Source of the DNA: Actibacterium ureilyticum
GTDB taxonomy: Bacteria > Pseudomonadota > Alphaproteobacteria > Rhodobacterales > Rhodobacteraceae
DNA: 64,000 nucleotides
Assembly (NCBI RefSeq): GCF_002285435.1
Contig: NZ_NSBT01000007.1
Location: forward strand, 58,501-122,500
Direction of reading: 5' to 3'
In this document: positions 1-8,489 of the stretch, in pieces
Layout: each line of letters begins with the position of its first letter
Position numbering within the stretch: the stretch's first letter is position 1
The notes under the pieces: generated by a model
The model's database searches: none
The model's input: the letters and a program-made list of their open reading frames with translations, nothing else
What the model was told of the DNA's origin: nothing
Translations under genes and position numbers: made by a program

Positions 1-1
1 G

Positions 2-1486
2 CTGCTGTCCGAAAGCCGCGAATTCGAACGCGGTGTGACGGCGGCGGTGAATGCGTCGGTCCAGCCGCTGTTGCGGCGCTATGTCGAACGGCTGGCCGAC
101 AAGCTGGCCGAACGCGGCTATGCCCGCGATCTGCTGGTGATGAACGGCAATGGCGGGATGGTTTCGGCCCGCATCGTCGCGGAAGAGGCCGCAAAAACCG
201 TCATGTCCGGCCCCGCATCGGGGGTGATGGCGGCGGCCTATACCGGGCGGCGGGCGGGGATCCCCGATCTTCTGACCTATGACATGGGCGGGACATCGAC
301 CGATGTCGCGATGATCCGCGGCGCGGATCCGGCGGTCTCGCACGAGATCGAGATCGAATACGCCATGCCGATCCATGTGCCGATGGTCGATGTGCGCACC
401 GTGGGTGCCGGTGGCGGGTCGATCGCGCGGGTCAATCCGGCCGGTCTGTTGCAGATCGGGCCGGACAGCGCGGGGTCCGATCCCGGGCCGATCTGTTACG
501 GCAAGGGCGGCACGGTCCCCACCATTTCGGATGCCAACATGCTGTTGGGGCGGATGAACCCGGCCAAGCTGAACACGATATCGGGGGATGTGTCGATCGA
601 CACGATCCGCGACGCGTTCCAGCACAAGCTGGGCGCGCCGCTGGGGCTGGATGCCACACAGGCCGCGGCGGCGGTGCTGCGGATCGCCACGGCCAAGATG
701 GCGGATGCGGTGCGGATGGTGTCGATCTCGCTAGGCGAGGATCCGCGCGATTTCGCGCTGTTCGCCTTTGGCGGCGCCGGGCCGCTGCATGCCTGTGCCA
801 TTGCGCGCGAACTGGGCGTTCCGCGTGTCCTGATCCCGGCGCGGCCCGGGATCACCAACGCGCTGGGCTGTGTCGTCGCCGATCTGCGCCACGATTTCGT
901 CCAGACCCTGAACACCCCGCTGGACCAATGCGATATCGACGAGGTCCACGCCGCCTTTGCCCGCCAGATCGACGAGGGCAGGGCCGCCATCGCGCGCGAA
1001 CGGGTCGAGATCGCCGATCTGCGCCTGATGCATTCGGTCGATATGCAATTCATCGGCCAGACCCACCTGCTGCGCGTGCCGCTGCCCGACGCCACGCCCA
1101 CGCGCGCGGCGCTGCAATCGCTGTTCGAACAGGCCTATTTCCGGCGGTTTCAGGTCAACCTGCCGGAAATCCGACCCGCGCTGGTCAATGTGAACACCTC
1201 GGTCATCGGGCGCCGCCCCGAGGTCGACCTGTCGCTGCTGATCGATGCCGGTGCGCGCAAGGCGACGCTGGCCCAGGCGCAAACCGGCCAGCGCCCGGTC
1301 TGGTTCGGCGACTGGATCGAAACGCCGGTCTATTGGCGCGATCACTTGCCCGCCGATGCGGTGCTGACCGGCCCGGCCATCGTGGAACAGATGGATTGTA
1401 CCCTGGTCATGGAACCCGGCGACCGCGCCGTGCAGGACGCGGATGGCAACCTGATCGTCACCGTAAAAGGCGGAGCAGCCGCATGA
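2..1486 (+). CDS. hyuA: Hydantoinase/oxoprolinase family protein, subunit A (5' partial)
   Basis: The reading frame is open from base 2 and runs off the left edge, so the N-terminal part is missing: 494 codons remain of a family that is usually near 690. The glycine-rich nucleotide-binding segment YDMGGTSTDVA (about bases 278-312) and the later FAFGGAGPLHA motif are typical of HyuA/acetone carboxylase-type ATPases. This subunit activates the substrate with ATP in ring-opening or carboxylating enzymes such as N-methylhydantoinase and 5-oxoprolinase. It overlaps the next gene by ATGA, so the two are probably translated together as a complex. The actual substrate cannot be read from the sequence. 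Confidence 0.88.
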   Translation: MLSESREFERGVTAAVNASVQPLLRRYVERLADKLAERGYARDLLVMNGNGGMVSARIVAEEAAKTVMSGPASGVMAAAYTGRRAGIPDLLTYDMGGTSTDVAMIRGADPAVSHEIEIEYAMPIHVPMVDVRTVGAGGGSIARVNPAGLLQIGPDSAGSDPGPICYGKGGTVPTISDANMLLGRMNPAKLNTISGDVSIDTIRDAFQHKLGAPLGLDATQAAAAVLRIATAKMADAVRMVSISLGEDPRDFALFAFGGAGPLHACAIARELGVPRVLIPARPGITNALGCVVADLRHDFVQTLNTPLDQCDIDEVHAAFARQIDEGRAAIARERVEIADLRLMHSVDMQFIGQTHLLRVPLPDATPTRAALQSLFEQAYFRRFQVNLPEIRPALVNVNTSVIGRRPEVDLSLLIDAGARKATLAQAQTGQRPVWFGDWIETPVYWRDHLPADAVLTGPAIVEQMDCTLVMEPGDRAVQDADGNLIVTVKGGAAA

Positions 1487-3183
1487 CCATCGACCCGATC
1501 ACCCTGACCGTCATCCAGTCGGGCCTGCAACAGGTCTGTGACGAGATGGACCTGAGCTTTTCGCGCGCGGCCTTCTCGCCGGTCATCGCCGAGGCCAACG
1601 ACCGCTCTGACGGCATATACTCCGCCGAAGACGGCAGCCTGATCGCCCAAGGATCGCAAGGCTTGCCTGTGTTTGTCGGCACGATGCAGTTTTCGACCGC
1701 CACGCTGATCGACATGATCGGCCGGGGCCAGGTCATCGCGCCGGAGCCGGGCGATATCTATATCGTTAATGACCCCTATCTGGGCGGCACGCATCTGATG
1801 GATGTGCGCTTTGCCATGCCGGTCTGGCGCGACGGCAAGATCTTTTGCTGGCTGTCGAATACCGGGCACTGGCCGGATACCGGCGGTGCGGTGCCGGGCG
1901 GCTTTTCCGCATCGGCCACCGCCGTCGAACAAGAGGGGCTGCGCCTGCCGCCCGTGCGGCTGTTCAAGCGCGGAGAGCTGGACCCCGAGATCTATGCCAT
2001 CATCTGTTCCAACATCCGCGTGGCCGATCAGCGCATCGGCGACGTCAAGGCCCAGGCCGCCGCGCTTTATGTCGGTCAGGCCCGCCTGACCCGGCTGCTG
2101 GATCGCTATGGCGACGACACGGTGCAACAGGCCATCGCCGAGCTGCGCCATCGCGCGGCCCAGCAGATGCGGGCGCATATCGCGCGTATCCCGCCGGGCA
2201 CCTATCGGTCGGTCGCCTATGTCGACAGTGACGGTGTGGTCAATGAACCGCTGGAAATCCGGCTGGCGATCACCGCCGATGGCGAACGGCTGCGGTTCGA
2301 TTTCACCGGCTCGTCAGCGCCCTGTGCGGGGCCGATGAATTCGGTTCTGGCGACGACCCATTCCTCGGTCTATCTGGCGATGCGGCATATCTTTCCCGAT
2401 GTGCCGATCAGCGCCGGCGCGTTCGAGCCGCTGGAGATCCTGCGCCCCACCGGCACCTTCCTGGACGCGCAATATCCGCGCCCCGTGTCGGGCTGCGCGG
2501 CCGAGGTCAGCCAGCGCATCGCCGAGGCGGTCTTTGCCGCGCTGATCGACCCGTTGCCCGATATCGTCACCGCCGCCCCTGCCGGGTCGTCGGGCAATTT
2601 CGCCCTGGGCGGCGAGGTCCCGGACGAGGGGCGAAGCTATGTCATGTACCAGATCTCGGGCGGGGGCTATGGCGGCTATGCGGGCGGCGACGGTATCTCG
2701 AACGGCTGTTCGACCATCGGCATCTCGAAATCGCCCCCGGTCGAGATCATGGAGCAGCAGTTCCCGGTCCTCTATCACCGCTATGCCCTGCACGAGGGGT
2801 CCGGCGGGGCGGGCAAATACCGTGGCGGCTTCGGACTGGATTACGAGGTCGAGATCCTGCGCGGCACGGCGCGGGCCAGTTTCGTGATGGATCACGGACG
2901 GTTCGGCCCGCAGGGCGCGCTGGGCGGCGGCGATGGTGGTGTGAACCGGGTGGTCGTGACCCGCGCCGGCGAACCCTTCGTGCCCGAGCACCTGTCCAAG
3001 GCGCAGGATATCGCGCTGAGCGCGGGCGACAGGGTGCGGGTGCGCACCCCGGGCGGTGGCGGCTATGGCAATCCCGCAGAGCGCGATCCCGCCCAGGTGG
3101 CAGAGGATGTGCGCCTTGGCCGCTATACCCCCGAAGACGCCGCCAGACTGTTCGGCCCCGCAGCAGGCGACCCCGAAACCTAA
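1483..3183 (+). CDS. hyuB: Hydantoinase B/oxoprolinase family protein
   Basis: This 566-residue protein starts at the ATG that overlaps the hyuA stop codon (ATGA). It begins with the typical MTIDPITLTVIQSGLQ opening, has NDPYLGGTHLMDV near residue 90, and ends in a glycine-rich TPGGGGYGNP segment, all diagnostic of HyuB. The frame is open further upstream, but that part is out-of-frame hyuA sequence. It should form the catalytic partner of HyuA in ATP-dependent hydrolysis of a hydantoin, 5-oxoproline or similar lactam. About 230 bases without a convincing gene follow before the convergent regulator gene. Confidence 0.88.
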   Translation: MTIDPITLTVIQSGLQQVCDEMDLSFSRAAFSPVIAEANDRSDGIYSAEDGSLIAQGSQGLPVFVGTMQFSTATLIDMIGRGQVIAPEPGDIYIVNDPYLGGTHLMDVRFAMPVWRDGKIFCWLSNTGHWPDTGGAVPGGFSASATAVEQEGLRLPPVRLFKRGELDPEIYAIICSNIRVADQRIGDVKAQAAALYVGQARLTRLLDRYGDDTVQQAIAELRHRAAQQMRAHIARIPPGTYRSVAYVDSDGVVNEPLEIRLAITADGERLRFDFTGSSAPCAGPMNSVLATTHSSVYLAMRHIFPDVPISAGAFEPLEILRPTGTFLDAQYPRPVSGCAAEVSQRIAEAVFAALIDPLPDIVTAAPAGSSGNFALGGEVPDEGRSYVMYQISGGGYGGYAGGDGISNGCSTIGISKSPPVEIMEQQFPVLYHRYALHEGSGGAGKYRGGFGLDYEVEILRGTARASFVMDHGRFGPQGALGGGDGGVNRVVVTRAGEPFVPEHLSKAQDIALSAGDRVRVRTPGGGGYGNPAERDPAQVAEDVRLGRYTPEDAARLFGPAAGDPET

Positions 3184-3413
3184 GCGTGGCGGCCCGGGCG
3201 ACCCAGCGGCGTGACAGGCGATGTGGATGTGTAGAGAGTCATCGGATTTGCCCTTTTGCTCCATGGCAACCCCTTGAAAACACAAGAGCCGATTTCGGTT
3301 CCGCAACGAGGCGACCCTTTTTCGTCACGAGTTTTCTCCGGGGCGGGCACAGCCCGAGAGGCAGCTATGCGGACGAAGCGGCCGTTGGCTGAATGTCGGC
3401 TTTTCGCGCTGGC

Positions 3414-3878
3414 TCAGAGTTCCACCAAACGCTCTTCGACCGGTGACGACTGGACAATAGACGAATTCGTCGCACCGAAGGGCACGATCCGATCGATGAC
3501 GGCCTCCATCTCAGCCACGTCTCGGACATGCGCCCGTGCAACGAAGCAATCCTCGCCGGACACGCGATCACAAGCGACAATTTGCGGGGTCTCTTGGATC
3601 GCTTCGATCATGTTCTTCATCTCACCCGGCAGCGGACGCGCGCGGATGAGGATCGTCAGACTGTAACCAAGGCAGGCCGGGTCGATGCGCGCACCGTATC
3701 CGGTGATTATTCCGACATCCTCAAGCCGTCGCACACGGTCCGCCACGCTCGGGGCAGAAAGACCAACGCGACGCGACAGCTCGGCACGAGGGATACGGGC
3801 ATCCGCGCAAAGCTCGCGCAGAATCGCGGCGTCGATACTGTCGAGGCTGCTTTCTTCGGATCGAAGGCTATTGATCAC
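3414..3878 (-). CDS. Lrp/AsnC family transcriptional regulator
   Basis: The 154-residue protein has an N-terminal winged helix-turn-helix (about residues 14-60, with RIPRAELSRRVGLS as the recognition region) and a C-terminal ligand-binding/dimer domain (about 70-150). Lrp/AsnC proteins bind DNA as oligomers and usually respond to an amino acid. The start is a GTG preceded by AAGGA. It is divergent from an RhtA-like amino-acid exporter, the classic arrangement in which the regulator controls the exporter in response to its substrate. Base composition is clearly less GC-rich than that of the flanking genes, suggesting the pair was acquired together. Confidence 0.88.
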   Translation of the reverse strand: MINSLRSEESSLDSIDAAILRELCADARIPRAELSRRVGLSAPSVADRVRRLEDVGIITGYGARIDPACLGYSLTILIRARPLPGEMKNMIEAIQETPQIVACDRVSGEDCFVARAHVRDVAEMEAVIDRIVPFGATNSSIVQSSPVEERLVEL

Positions 3879-3945
3879 TATTTCCTTCTTTCTTTCATGT
3901 AATTTAATTATCTGTATATTTAATCTTCATATCGGGATCGGTTTT

Positions 3946-3963
3946 CACCTTGCATTATAGGTG
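3946..3963. promoter_or_regulatory. Inverted repeat before the exporter start
   Basis: CACCT and AGGTG arms are separated by 8 bases and end just before the exporter ATG at 3965. The whole 3879-3964 interval between the divergent genes is AT-rich, as expected of a shared promoter. The repeat is a possible operator for the neighbouring Lrp-type regulator, but the arms are short and no motif was matched. Confidence 0.25.
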
Positions 3964-3964
3964 T

Positions 3965-4924
3965 ATGAAAGATCAAGCCCCTGCAAACCCCGCCGTCGCA
4001 ATCGCCTCCGGAGCCATGTCGCGCATGTCTCAGGCCGCTCCCCCTCACGTATGGTTCGGCGTCTCGGCGGTTTTCCACTATCTCGGCCCAGCTTTCGCGG
4101 TTCTGCTTTTTCCGGTCGTCGGAGTGCTTGGTGTTGCATGGTTCCGCATCGCGTCGGCCGCTTTGGTTTTCGCTCCCATCACGAAGCCTTGGCGCACATT
4201 CAAGAATTCGTCTCTCGGCGAGCGCCTTCTTCTTCTCGCGCTTGGTGGTTGCCTCGCCGTGATGAACAGCTCTTTCTATCTCGCTCTCGACAGGTTGCCG
4301 ATCTCACTTGTCGCCGCCACCGAGTTCGTCGGCACTATTGGCATCGCGCTTTGGGGTCTCCGCACAGGGCGCAACTATCTGGCCTTCGCCTTCGCGATCA
4401 TCGGCGTTGCCCTTTTGATCGACGTGCCATCGCTTCTGGCGGCGGATGGTCCCGCCCTAACGTCTGACCTTCTGGGCCTGTTCTGGGCCGTCCTTAATGG
4501 GTCTCTATTCATTCTCTACATCATCCTAGGCCATAAGATTTCCGAAGGCGGCGCGTCGGGCGGTGTGGAGCGTCTGGGCGCAGCGATGACCGCAGCCTTT
4601 ATCTTCGTCATGCCCATCGGGTTCCTGCAAGCACTAGAAGCCTTTGGGGCACCTCTGCTGATTCTGGCGGGTATCGCTGTAGGTATCTGTTCGTCCGTCA
4701 TTCCCTATGTCTGCGATCAACTCGCAATGGCCCGTCTGCCCCGCGCCAGCTTCGCGTTCTTGCTCGCCCTCCTGCCTGCATCCGCCACAATTATCGGCGT
4801 GATCGTCCTGCGTCAGATTCCGAGTGCTCGGGATGTCTTAGGGGTGGTCCTCGTCATGATCGGCGTGGCCGTTCATAAGCCCGCGCCGATGCCAGTTCCG
4901 GTGGAGGACAGCGAAGTCCAATGA
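3965..4924 (+). CDS. EamA/RhtA-like amino-acid exporter
   Basis: The 319-residue integral membrane protein has about ten hydrophobic segments in two EamA (DMT) repeats. The stretch around residues 40-75 (AVLLFPVVGVLGVAWFRIA, then KPWRTF) resembles the threonine/homoserine exporter RhtA of E. coli rather than generic DMT proteins. RhtA-type proteins export small amino acids and their analogues. The frame is open to a TTG at 3950; I prefer the ATG at 3965, and another ATG at 4016 is possible. It is divergent from an Lrp/AsnC regulator and shares its lower GC content. The substrate is not known. Confidence 0.85.
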   Translation: MKDQAPANPAVAIASGAMSRMSQAAPPHVWFGVSAVFHYLGPAFAVLLFPVVGVLGVAWFRIASAALVFAPITKPWRTFKNSSLGERLLLLALGGCLAVMNSSFYLALDRLPISLVAATEFVGTIGIALWGLRTGRNYLAFAFAIIGVALLIDVPSLLAADGPALTSDLLGLFWAVLNGSLFILYIILGHKISEGGASGGVERLGAAMTAAFIFVMPIGFLQALEAFGAPLLILAGIAVGICSSVIPYVCDQLAMARLPRASFAFLLALLPASATIIGVIVLRQIPSARDVLGVVLVMIGVAVHKPAPMPVPVEDSEVQ

Positions 4925-5120
4925 CGCCATTCGCTCCGCTCTGAGTAAGTTGGGCTCGAAGCCGACCTTTAGGTGTTCATGAAGCGGCACACCCGCGTGG
5001 CGGGTGCAGATAAAGTGTTTGCCCTCTAACGGCGGGCAAACCGAGCCAGGGCGAAACGGCACCCAAAGGGCACATCGTGACGCGAAAGGACAAATGTCCT
5101 GATTATCGATAAGATGAAAT

Positions 5121-5197
5121 TGGTCGGAGTGAGAGGATTCGAACCTCCGGCCCCTGCCTCCCGAAGACAGTGCTCTACCAGGCTGAGCTACACTCCG
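5121..5197 (-). tRNA. tRNA-Pro (anticodon CGG)
   Basis: On the minus strand the 77 bases fold as a cloverleaf: acceptor CGGAGTG pairs with CACTCCG, the D-stem is GCTC/GAGC, the anticodon stem CTGTC/GGCAG carries loop TTCGGGA with anticodon CGG, and the T-arm contains TTCGAAT. The 3' CCA is encoded. A small hairpin (AGGAC, 4-base loop, GTCCT at 5087-5100) lies downstream and could be a weak terminator. The 196 bases between the exporter and the tRNA hold nothing else I can support. Confidence 0.95.
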
Positions 5198-5265
5198 ACC
5201 GTGCGGGGCGGCATAGCTGAGCGCCGGGGGTTTGGCAAGGTCGTATTTGCGGCAATTCCGGTGAT

Positions 5266-5919
5266 CTAGCGCCGGGGCTTGCCGCGCCAGCTGTCCAGCC
5301 AGCCGCGGAACCGGCCACGGGCGCGGTCGGCGCGTTCATCGACCGCGTCCCAGGTCTCGCCCGCGTCTTCCAGAAGCGGGTCGATGGCGCGTTCGCGGAA
5401 CTGTGCCCAAAGCCGCCACAGGAACAGGAAAAACAGCGCCACGCCGCCCAGGATCACGATATTGCCCCAGGGGATCAGCCGCACATCGGGACCCGCCACG
5501 GGCTTGATGCCCACGGCATTGGGAAAGATCGACAGGAACTCGTTGCGCCAGCCGTAATGCCGGATTGCGACCCATTCGGGGTTGGCTTTGGTCGATTTGG
5601 CGTCGTTGGCCTCGGTATACAGATTCGCGGTGTCGAACTTGAAATAGGGCGGCCAGCCCCAGCCGGTATCCTCGTTGCGGTAAACCATGGTCTTGCCATT
5701 GGCCTTGACCGCCTGGATGAACTGCACGTCGCGATTGCTCAGGCTGGTGGACTGATCGTCGGGCACTGACCAGAACAGGCGGGTCCAGTCGGTCAGGTCC
5801 TGACGTTCCTCATACGTGTTCACGATCCGCACGATGTCGCGCTGCGGCAGGGTATAGTGCAAAAAGCCGAAGACCACCGTCAGCACCAGCAGCCAGAATG
5901 TCCATTTCACATAGCGCAT
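5266..5919 (-). CDS. DUF1523 family membrane protein
   Basis: The 217-residue protein opens with a membrane helix (about residues 6-24), then a soluble domain rich in Trp and Asp (DTGWGWPPYFKFDTANL near residue 85), a second membrane helix (about 152-170), and a charged Arg-rich tail. This matches my recollection of DUF1523, a family of unknown function in Rhodobacterales. It is the last gene of the long minus-strand run that includes the AAA+ ATPase, 9 bases after the preceding gene, so it is probably co-transcribed. Molecular function is unknown. Confidence 0.75.
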   Translation of the reverse strand: MRYVKWTFWLLVLTVVFGFLHYTLPQRDIVRIVNTYEERQDLTDWTRLFWSVPDDQSTSLSNRDVQFIQAVKANGKTMVYRNEDTGWGWPPYFKFDTANLYTEANDAKSTKANPEWVAIRHYGWRNEFLSIFPNAVGIKPVAGPDVRLIPWGNIVILGGVALFFLFLWRLWAQFRERAIDPLLEDAGETWDAVDERADRARGRFRGWLDSWRGKPRR

Positions 5920-5928
5920 CGGTCGTCC

Positions 5929-6210
5929 TCACATAAAATTCGTCACATAGATCACCACCGTCACGGCGATGATCGGCACGACATAGACTCCAAGGATCAG
6001 CTTCTTGCGCAGCGAGGCGTCGTAATCCCGCATGCCATCCTCGATATAGGCGTCGCGGGCGGCCTGCTCCAGTTCGCCCTCGGCAATCTTTTCGTCGGCC
6101 CAGCCCTCCAGCCGCTCGCGCCGCACCGATCGCGAATACCACGACACCAGGAAATACAGCACGGTCAGCCCGATCAGCCCGAAGATGCCCAGCCGGATCA
6201 ATGCAATCAT
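5929..6210 (-). CDS. Small two-helix membrane protein of unknown function
   Basis: The 93-residue protein has a hydrophobic N-terminal helix (about residues 4-24), a charged and probably helical middle (WADEKIAEGELEQAARDAY) and a second hydrophobic helix at the C-terminus (about 72-91). I do not recognise a family. It directly abuts the stop of the upstream 449-residue gene and is followed after 9 bases by the DUF1523 gene, so it belongs to the same transcript. A membrane-anchoring partner for the cluster is plausible but only inferred. Confidence 0.7.
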   Translation of the reverse strand: MIALIRLGIFGLIGLTVLYFLVSWYSRSVRRERLEGWADEKIAEGELEQAARDAYIEDGMRDYDASLRKKLILGVYVVPIIAVTVVIYVTNFM

Positions 6211-7560
6211 TCAGCGCCCCCTTCTGACCGCGCCCCAGGGCCCGACCCGTTCCACCAGATCCGGCACCGGCTCGGGCGGTTCATGGTCCATCCCGGGTTC
6301 CGGCCCGAACAGCGCCGCGCGGGCGCCTGCCTTGTCTACCTGATATTCGCGCTCCAGGAAATCGGCGACAAAGGTTTTCTTCGGCTCCGACCAGCTGGAA
6401 TACAGGCGATAGAACAGCTGCTTGTGACAGATGAACAGCTGGCGCACGTCCAGCGGCGTGAGTTCGGCCAAAAGCTGGTTGACCAGTGCCCGCTCCGGCC
6501 CCGGTGCTGCGCGCAGGGTATAGAAATAGGCCGGGTGGCGCGAGCTGATGCGCGGCCAGGGGCCGCCGCCCTCGACCCAGCGCAGCATGGCGGCCAGGCC
6601 CTTGAACGCCTCGGGCAGTCCGCTGCCCAGCCGCTGCGCCAGTTGCCGCAGATCGTGCCGGCTGGCCCCGCCCAGATCGTATCCCAGCGTCGCGGCGGCC
6701 TCGATCAGGATAAAATCCATCTTCTGGCGCAGGATGGCGGCGGCATCGGCCCCGCGCGCCTTGACTATGGGTTCGGTCAGCCCGTTCAGCTCCAGGAATT
6801 TCGCGATATAGTCCACATCGGTCAGCTCAAAGACATAGCGCAACGGCAACTCGCCCAGATCCGCGCGCGGCCCGACCGAGATGACGGCCGGATGATCCAC
6901 GTCGCGGAACACGTAAAGCCCGCCGAAATGGCTGGTCCAGAAATTGCCCTGCTCGGCCTCGGTCTGGGTCAGCTGCACCGGGTTGCGGGTCACGTCGCCG
7001 GTTTCCTTGGCCAGCCCGATCATCTGGGCGATCAGCACGTCATCCCACCAGCCGTCTTCTTCCGCCTTGAACCGCCGGATCAGGCCCGCCAGTTCCTCGG
7101 CATTTTCCACATGGGCGCGGGTCGTATCAGCCTCGACCTTGATATGGCGGATGTCGAACAGGCGCGCGGGGCTGGACAGCTCCCACACGGAATTGGCCAA
7201 CTCGCCCGCCACCGCGTCATGGGCGGTCAGCGCGAAAAGCTGCGGCTCGTTCGCCTCGATGAAGCTCCGCAGAATCCCGCGCGAGGTCGAGAATTGCGCA
7301 TTCAAGAGCGGCGCAGATTTCTGTTCGGTGCTGAGCAGGATGAACTGCCGGTTGCAGCCATTGGGGTTCAGATACAGGTGATCGCCCAGCTCATCGCCCA
7401 CTTCCGGCGAATAGCCCGAGATATCGACATGGAAATCCGCCAGCGCCGTGGTCTTGCCCGTCAACTGCTTCAGCGCACGGTTATAGCGCTCCACCAGCGC
7501 CGGGCTGTCCACCGGCACCAAGTTGCCGAACATCAGGCCTTTTTCGATGAGGCGTTTCAT
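6211..7560 (-). CDS. Conserved protein of unknown function (DUF6638-like)
   Basis: The 449-residue protein appears soluble and has no membrane helix or signal peptide. The start MKRLIEKGLMFGNLVPVDSP and the segment DFHVDISGYSPEVGDELGDHLYLNP recall a Rhodobacterales family I remember as DUF6638; that label is from memory. No catalytic motif was recognised. It starts 5 bases after the stop of the TIR-like gene and lies downstream of the AAA+ ATPase in the same direction. In genomes without the islet it would be expected directly after the ATPase. Confidence 0.75.
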   Translation of the reverse strand: MKRLIEKGLMFGNLVPVDSPALVERYNRALKQLTGKTTALADFHVDISGYSPEVGDELGDHLYLNPNGCNRQFILLSTEQKSAPLLNAQFSTSRGILRSFIEANEPQLFALTAHDAVAGELANSVWELSSPARLFDIRHIKVEADTTRAHVENAEELAGLIRRFKAEEDGWWDDVLIAQMIGLAKETGDVTRNPVQLTQTEAEQGNFWTSHFGGLYVFRDVDHPAVISVGPRADLGELPLRYVFELTDVDYIAKFLELNGLTEPIVKARGADAAAILRQKMDFILIEAAATLGYDLGGASRHDLRQLAQRLGSGLPEAFKGLAAMLRWVEGGGPWPRISSRHPAYFYTLRAAPGPERALVNQLLAELTPLDVRQLFICHKQLFYRLYSSWSEPKKTFVADFLEREYQVDKAGARAALFGPEPGMDHEPPEPVPDLVERVGPWGAVRRGR

Positions 7561-7564
7561 TCTT

Positions 7565-8203
7565 TTATTCTCGCGGCATTCCGCTGTCGAACCAAAGCAG
7601 CATACCGTCTAGAAGCTCTGCGGTAGGGGTGTCGAGGAGATCATCTTCATTGGCGCCTTCATCTAAACGCTTTTCGAGAAACCACTCTTGAAAATCTTCA
7701 TATTCGCTGATGACTTTAGAGGCTTGATCGCTGCCGAAGCCTCCAATTCCGACCAGCCAGTTGCGAACCTTACGAATGGCGGTAGTATATTCCCCGTCGT
7801 GAGCGGCAATGTCACTACCCGCTAGATCAGATAAAGCAGCTTGATATTCATAAGGTTTTTCAGCCGTTACCAGAATGTGCTTATGTTTGACGGGGGCAGG
7901 TCCGAAGCGTTTGCAGCCATAGTCGATTCCGAGTTCAAACGGCATGTTGAGTCGATAAAACTCGTTGCTAGATACTGAGCGGGTACGGCTGAGGTCGTGG
8001 ATCGAGAATTTAGATGACCAGATCAATTCCTCAATCTTCGCAAGGCGTGACTCGGAACTGTCGCTTCGTTCGGTCGCGATGCGTGGCTTTAATCCGTATC
8101 TTACCAAGCAAAATAATATAGCTTGGAGGATCGGCTCGAATTCAGCGTCGAACGGGCAATTTACAAAAACGCTTCTTTCAAAATCTTTTCCAGCCAAGAT
8201 CAA
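7565..8203 (-). CDS. TIR-like domain protein, uncharacterised
   Basis: The 212-residue protein begins with FERSVFVNCPFDAEFEPIL, followed by an alternating strand/helix pattern, IHDLSRT near residue 70, and NMPFELGIDYG near residue 87. Proteins with this NCPFD opening and a PFELG motif recur in bacterial genomes, and I recall them as TIR-like, in which case the Glu of PFELG would match the catalytic Glu of NAD-cleaving TIR domains. The start is a TTG that overlaps the upstream DUF2188 stop as TTGA, indicating translational coupling. GC content is visibly lower than in the surrounding genes. A role in stress or phage defence is an inference only. Confidence 0.6.
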   Translation of the reverse strand: MILAGKDFERSVFVNCPFDAEFEPILQAILFCLVRYGLKPRIATERSDSSESRLAKIEELIWSSKFSIHDLSRTRSVSSNEFYRLNMPFELGIDYGCKRFGPAPVKHKHILVTAEKPYEYQAALSDLAGSDIAAHDGEYTTAIRKVRNWLVGIGGFGSDQASKVISEYEDFQEWFLEKRLDEGANEDDLLDTPTAELLDGMLLWFDSGMPRE

Positions 8204-8424
8204 CCCTTCGGAGGGTAAGGATCTTTGCCGTAAGAATCGCGCTCGCGGATCCGCCCATCACGGCCATGGATGTACAATTCAGTTCCCTGATTGCGCGCGA
8301 TCCGTCGCGCTTCGGATATTGCTTCTCGCTGTGTCTCGAATGTGCGAGTCGCCCGGTCGGAACCCGCTTTACGAACGCTCCACTTGCCGTCCCGTGGCAC
8401 GACGTGCTGTCCTTTTTTCGACAT
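8200..8424 (-). CDS. DUF2188 family small protein
   Basis: The 74-residue protein reads MSKKGQHVVPRDGKWSVRKA and ends with ELYIHGRDGRIRERDSYG, a close fit to the DUF2188 consensus. The start is fixed by an AGGAG site 9 bases upstream of ATG at 8424; a longer frame to 8493 has no such signal. It overlaps the TIR-like gene by TTGA, so the two form one unit. A short hairpin (GTGGA/TCCAC, 8468-8481) lies between it and the ATPase gene. DUF2188 proteins have no settled function; some are reported near stress or defence genes. Confidence 0.8.
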   Translation of the reverse strand: MSKKGQHVVPRDGKWSVRKAGSDRATRTFETQREAISEARRIARNQGTELYIHGRDGRIRERDSYGKDPYPPKG

Positions 8425-8489
8425 TCCGGTTACTCTCCTGTCTCCCCATTTAAAATAAGCATCCTCTGTGGAAAAATCCACCTGAAAAC

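Noticed and set aside
3184..5120. Integrated element with an attachment-site copy of the tRNA-Pro 3' end
   Set aside because: No duplicate of the tRNA 3' end and no integrase were found in this interval, only the composition shift.
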